DNA of 64,000 nt, taken from assembly GCA_963748205.1 (NCBI GenBank), contig CAVVIB010000012.1, positions 1 to 64,000 on the forward strand, written 5' to 3'. Positions 61,795 to 64,000 of the stretch are shown here, piece by piece. The position numbers were made by a program, and so were the translations under genes. The notes under the pieces are model-generated. The model ran no database searches. It worked only from the letters and a program-made list of their open reading frames with translations, and was not told the DNA's origin. Position 1 is the stretch's first letter; each line of letters starts with the position of its first letter. This DNA is from JAIBJN01 sp963748205. GTDB lineage: Bacteria; Actinomycetota; Thermoleophilia; Gaiellales; Gaiellaceae.

Positions 61795-62727
61795 ATGCGA
61801 ACGCTCGTCCCGGCTGCGGCCCTGCTCCTGGCCCTCCTCAGTGCGGCCTGCGGCTCGGGCGAGCCCGGGGCGGTCGGGGGGAGCACCGGCGCGACTGACG
61901 ACGCGCCGCCGCCGACCGTCCCGGCTCCCGATCCCGAGCAGCTCTACAAGGCAGACGGGACCGTGCTCGAGGACGAAAGCCACGGCCCCGAGCTGTGCCT
62001 CGGCGGAGTCGCGCTGTCGCTGCCGCCGCAGTGTGGAGGTGTGCCCCTGGCGAACTGGGACTGGGACGCGGTCGACGGCGCCCAGTCCGGCTCCGGCACG
62101 ACCTGGGGCGAGTTCCACGTTGTCGGCACTTACGCCGACGGCGTCCTCACCGTCACTGAGGTCGGCCCGGCGCAGCCCGACGACCTCGGCGCCGGGTCCG
62201 GCACGACTCGCAGCTTTACGACCTCCTGCCCCGAGCCGGCGGGAGGCTGGCCGGCCGCCGAGATCGGGGTTGCCCACGAGGAGGCGTTCGCCGCCGGTTC
62301 TGCGATCGCGCAGGCGCGGCCGGATCATGTCGCCCTCTGGGTCGACTACGGCGGCGATCTCACGGGCGAGGAGGTCGACCAGGCGATGGTCGACGGCACG
62401 CCGGTCGCCAAGATCATGAACGTCGTCGTGACCGGTGACGTGGCCGAGACCGAGGCCGCCATCCGCAAGGTCTGGCGCGGCCCGCTCTGCGTCGTCCAGC
62501 ACGAGGGCCGCACGCAGAAGGAGCTCCAGGCCATCCGCGCGGAGGCGGAGACGTTCATCCAGGAGGAGCTCGGCCTCGAGATGACCTGGTCGCAGGAAGG
62601 CGACGTCGGCCTGGCGGCCGAGGTCGGGGTGGTCATCGACGTCGGCGGCGCCGCCCAGGCCGCTCTCGACGAGCGCTACGGCCCGGGCATGGTGAAGGTC
62701 TTCCCGGGCCTCAGGCCCGTCGAGTAG
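61795..62727 (+). CDS. lipoprotein of unknown function
   Basis: A 310-residue lipoprotein with lipobox LLSAACGSG. After a low-complexity linker, a first domain (ELCLGGVALSLPPQCGGVPL, NWDWDAVDG, WGEFHVVGTYADGVLTVTEV) has the look of an OB-type or DUF4131-like beta-barrel, and a second (ALWVDYGGDLTGEEVDQAMV, KIMNVVVTGDVAETEAAIRK, LCVVQHEGRTQKELQAIRAE) is alpha/beta. I do not know the family name, though similar two-domain lipoproteins occur in actinobacteria. Start ATG 61795. It lies 69 bases after the anchored-protein gene and ends before two strong hairpins. Confidence 0.65.
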   Translation: MRTLVPAAALLLALLSAACGSGEPGAVGGSTGATDDAPPPTVPAPDPEQLYKADGTVLEDESHGPELCLGGVALSLPPQCGGVPLANWDWDAVDGAQSGSGTTWGEFHVVGTYADGVLTVTEVGPAQPDDLGAGSGTTRSFTTSCPEPAGGWPAAEIGVAHEEAFAAGSAIAQARPDHVALWVDYGGDLTGEEVDQAMVDGTPVAKIMNVVVTGDVAETEAAIRKVWRGPLCVVQHEGRTQKELQAIRAEAETFIQEELGLEMTWSQEGDVGLAAEVGVVIDVGGAAQAALDERYGPGMVKVFPGLRPVE

Positions 62728-62806
62728 CGCTTCACCCGGTTGTCACCGGTTCGACCCCCGAAGCTCACCCATGCATGGCGACGGGGGCGCGATCATCGAG
62801 CGGCAG

Positions 62807-62836
62807 CGGGCTCCGGGCTGCGGCACCCGGAGCCCG
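62807..62836. terminator. 11-bp perfect hairpin
   Basis: CGGGCTCCGGG pairs with CCCGGAGCCCG across eight bases, about 80 bases past the lipoprotein stop. Confidence 0.55.
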
Positions 62837-62859
62837 AACCGTTCGTGCGCACGACATGA

Positions 62860-62887
62860 GCGAGGGGCGGGTTTCCCCGCCCCTCGC
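62860..62887. terminator. 12-bp perfect hairpin
   Basis: GCGAGGGGCGGG pairs with CCCGCCCCTCGC across TTTC, 25 bases downstream of the 62913 stop on the minus strand. With its neighbour it separates two convergent transcripts. Confidence 0.7.
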
Positions 62888-62912
62888 GTTCGTTGTGCGT
62901 GTTTCTAGCGGT

Positions 62913-64000
62913 CTACTGGTCTGCCCAGTAGGCAGCCGCGCCGACCATCGGCCACTCGCGCTCCGGATCAGCCCGGTAGAGCGGGTTCATCGCGAAGTTC
63001 ACGAGCCGGGCCGTGCCGGCGGTGTTCGTGCCGTGGACGACGAACGGCGAGCCAGGAGCGGACGTCGCCGTCGGGTTCTGCCACATGCCCGAGATGAAGA
63101 AGTTCGTCAGCGGGAGCCGCGCGTCCACGGAGTAGGTCGCGGGCACCGCCGTGAACCAGCTCGGCGGGTCGACGATGGCGTAGTCCTCGGCCGGGTACGC
63201 GCCCGCGATCGGGCTGGCCGCACCCTCGTTGAGCCAACGGACGATGCCGCTGCGGCCGACGCCGCCGCCGCTATCGGTGGCGACGCTCAGGCCGGTCGTC
63301 TGGAGCCCGGCGGTGAGGAAGTTCGCACCGTTGGTTCCAGAGCCGATATAGCCACCGCCGGCGGCGAAGAACGCCGTCAGACGAGTGCGGGCCGTCGGCT
63401 GGGCCGCGCTAGGCCAGGCCCCGGTGTTCCAGATCACGTCGTAGTTCACGAGCGGATCGGTCGGGGCCGAGTTGATCGAGGCCGTGGTCATGAAGTCCAC
63501 GGGGAACTTGAGGTTCCGGAGGGACCACACGTCCTGGTTCACCCCGCCTGTCAGGGCGAGGATCCGCGGGACACGGTCGATCGGGTCGGTCGAGGACGGG
63601 AAGTCCTCGGTGACGATCCGGCGGAACAGCAGGCCGTTCTCGCGGCCGGCCGTCGCGAGCGCCACGCGGGTGGCGTGGTCGGCGCCGAAGAGCACCGTGC
63701 CCGCCGGGAGCGTGCCGCCGGTCTTGGCCGGGAACGCGGAGTTGGCCATCCTGGCCGTGAGGCCGTCGCCGATCAGGCCGTTGAGCGTCCGTACGGCGGT
63801 CGGCGAGTCGATCTCCAGGGCATAGGCCTCGGCGCGACCGGCCTCCACGCCGCCGTCAGGCGTCGTCGTCTTGTTGAGCGGCGTCGTCACAGGCGAGAAC
63901 GCGGCTCCGTCCGGGATCTCGACGGTGTCGGCACCCCAGAGGTAGCCGTGGCTCCACGCGGCCGGAGGCGCGTAGAGGATGCTGATCCGGCTCGAGACGT
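62913..64000 (-). CDS. C-terminal part of a large secreted protein (GATase-like domain), cut by window edge
   Basis: The frame is open from the right edge (VSSRISILYAPPAAWSHGYL, then LWGADTVEIPDGAAFSPV) to the stop at 62913, about 362 codons; a GTG at 63890 is only an internal Val. A segment PRILALTGGVNQDVWSLRNL, then YDVIWNTGAWPSAAQPTA, RLTAFFAAGGGYIGSG looks like a class-I glutamine-amidotransferase-like flavodoxin fold, of the kind fused to secreted M14 carboxypeptidases. The end (RLVNFAMNPLYRADPEREW) is typical of that fold. The catalytic part would lie beyond the window, so the peptidase idea is a guess. Confidence 0.55.
   Translation of the reverse strand, partial: VSSRISILYAPPAAWSHGYLWGADTVEIPDGAAFSPVTTPLNKTTTPDGGVEAGRAEAYALEIDSPTAVRTLNGLIGDGLTARMANSAFPAKTGGTLPAGTVLFGADHATRVALATAGRENGLLFRRIVTEDFPSSTDPIDRVPRILALTGGVNQDVWSLRNLKFPVDFMTTASINSAPTDPLVNYDVIWNTGAWPSAAQPTARTRLTAFFAAGGGYIGSGTNGANFLTAGLQTTGLSVATDSGGGVGRSGIVRWLNEGAASPIAGAYPAEDYAIVDPPSWFTAVPATYSVDARLPLTNFFISGMWQNPTATSAPGSPFVVHGTNTAGTARLVNFAMNPLYRADPEREWPMVGAAAYWADQ

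Noticed and set aside
1..64000. CRISPR array, prophage or insertion sequence
   Set aside because: No regularly spaced repeats, no transposase or structural phage genes and no IS-like terminal inverted repeats were found; the only mobile trace is the recombinase/tRNA remnant near 10 kb.

Overview
The window is very GC-rich bacterial DNA with dense genes, many GTG/TTG starts and frequent 4-bp stop/start overlaps. A LexA box of the CGAAC-N4-GTTCG type, an ergothioneine-type histidine methyltransferase homologue, HD/LuxR one-component regulators, a DUF4389 protein and many secreted or lipid-anchored proteins point to an actinobacterium. A deep lineage such as Thermoleophilia (Gaiellales/Solirubrobacterales) is my best guess; this is inference from gene content, not a search. 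No rRNA, complete tRNA, CRISPR array or intact mobile element was seen.

Layout. 1-8.2 kb: secreted proteins (M64 metallopeptidase with a beta-solenoid tail, a propeller/fibronectin protein), small conserved proteins and an acetyltransferase. 8.5-11.5 kb: an M23 endopeptidase, then a scrapyard holding a tyrosine-recombinase C-terminal remnant, a VOC protein, the 3' part of a tRNA and a truncated HAF-repeat gene. 11.5-15.4 kb: a PadR / ABC ATPase / FtsX permease operon bracketed by two copies of the 3' end of a secreted-protein gene. 15.5-25 kb: a DUF4389 protein, a FAD oxidoreductase with its LuxR/TPR neighbour, a DrrAB-type exporter, a methyltransferase, an HD/LuxR regulator and a 5'-truncated sensor kinase. 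26-31 kb: a divergent HxlR/MFS pair and a translationally coupled pair of a urocanase homologue and an EgtD homologue, both with altered active-site neighbourhoods. 30.7-42 kb: acyl-CoA dehydrogenase, SOS-controlled DNA polymerase IV, GH15 trehalase, aminotransferase with GntR regulators, a secreted S15 peptidase and small proteins. 42-48 kb: methyltransferase, Vps62-like protein, and a three-gene operon of response regulator, HAMP kinase and membrane protein.

48-57 kb is a signalling island: a 917-residue multi-PAS kinase, a proline-rich single-pass protein, an ECF sigma factor fused to a membrane anchor, a stand-alone receiver, a NarL regulator, a hybrid kinase and an HD-GYP protein. 57-64 kb holds envelope genes: a glycine-rich anchored protein, a ScyD/ScyE-like secreted protein, an overlapping lipoprotein / MFS / anchored-protein set, another lipoprotein and the end of a large secreted protein.

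At least ten otherwise well-conserved genes are interrupted by a single-base shift, nearly always equivalent to one inserted base. This looks more like consensus sequencing error than mass gene decay, so these genes are reported as CDS spanning the shift. True remnants (recombinase, tRNA end, HAF gene, duplicated 3' end, truncated kinase) are marked separately.
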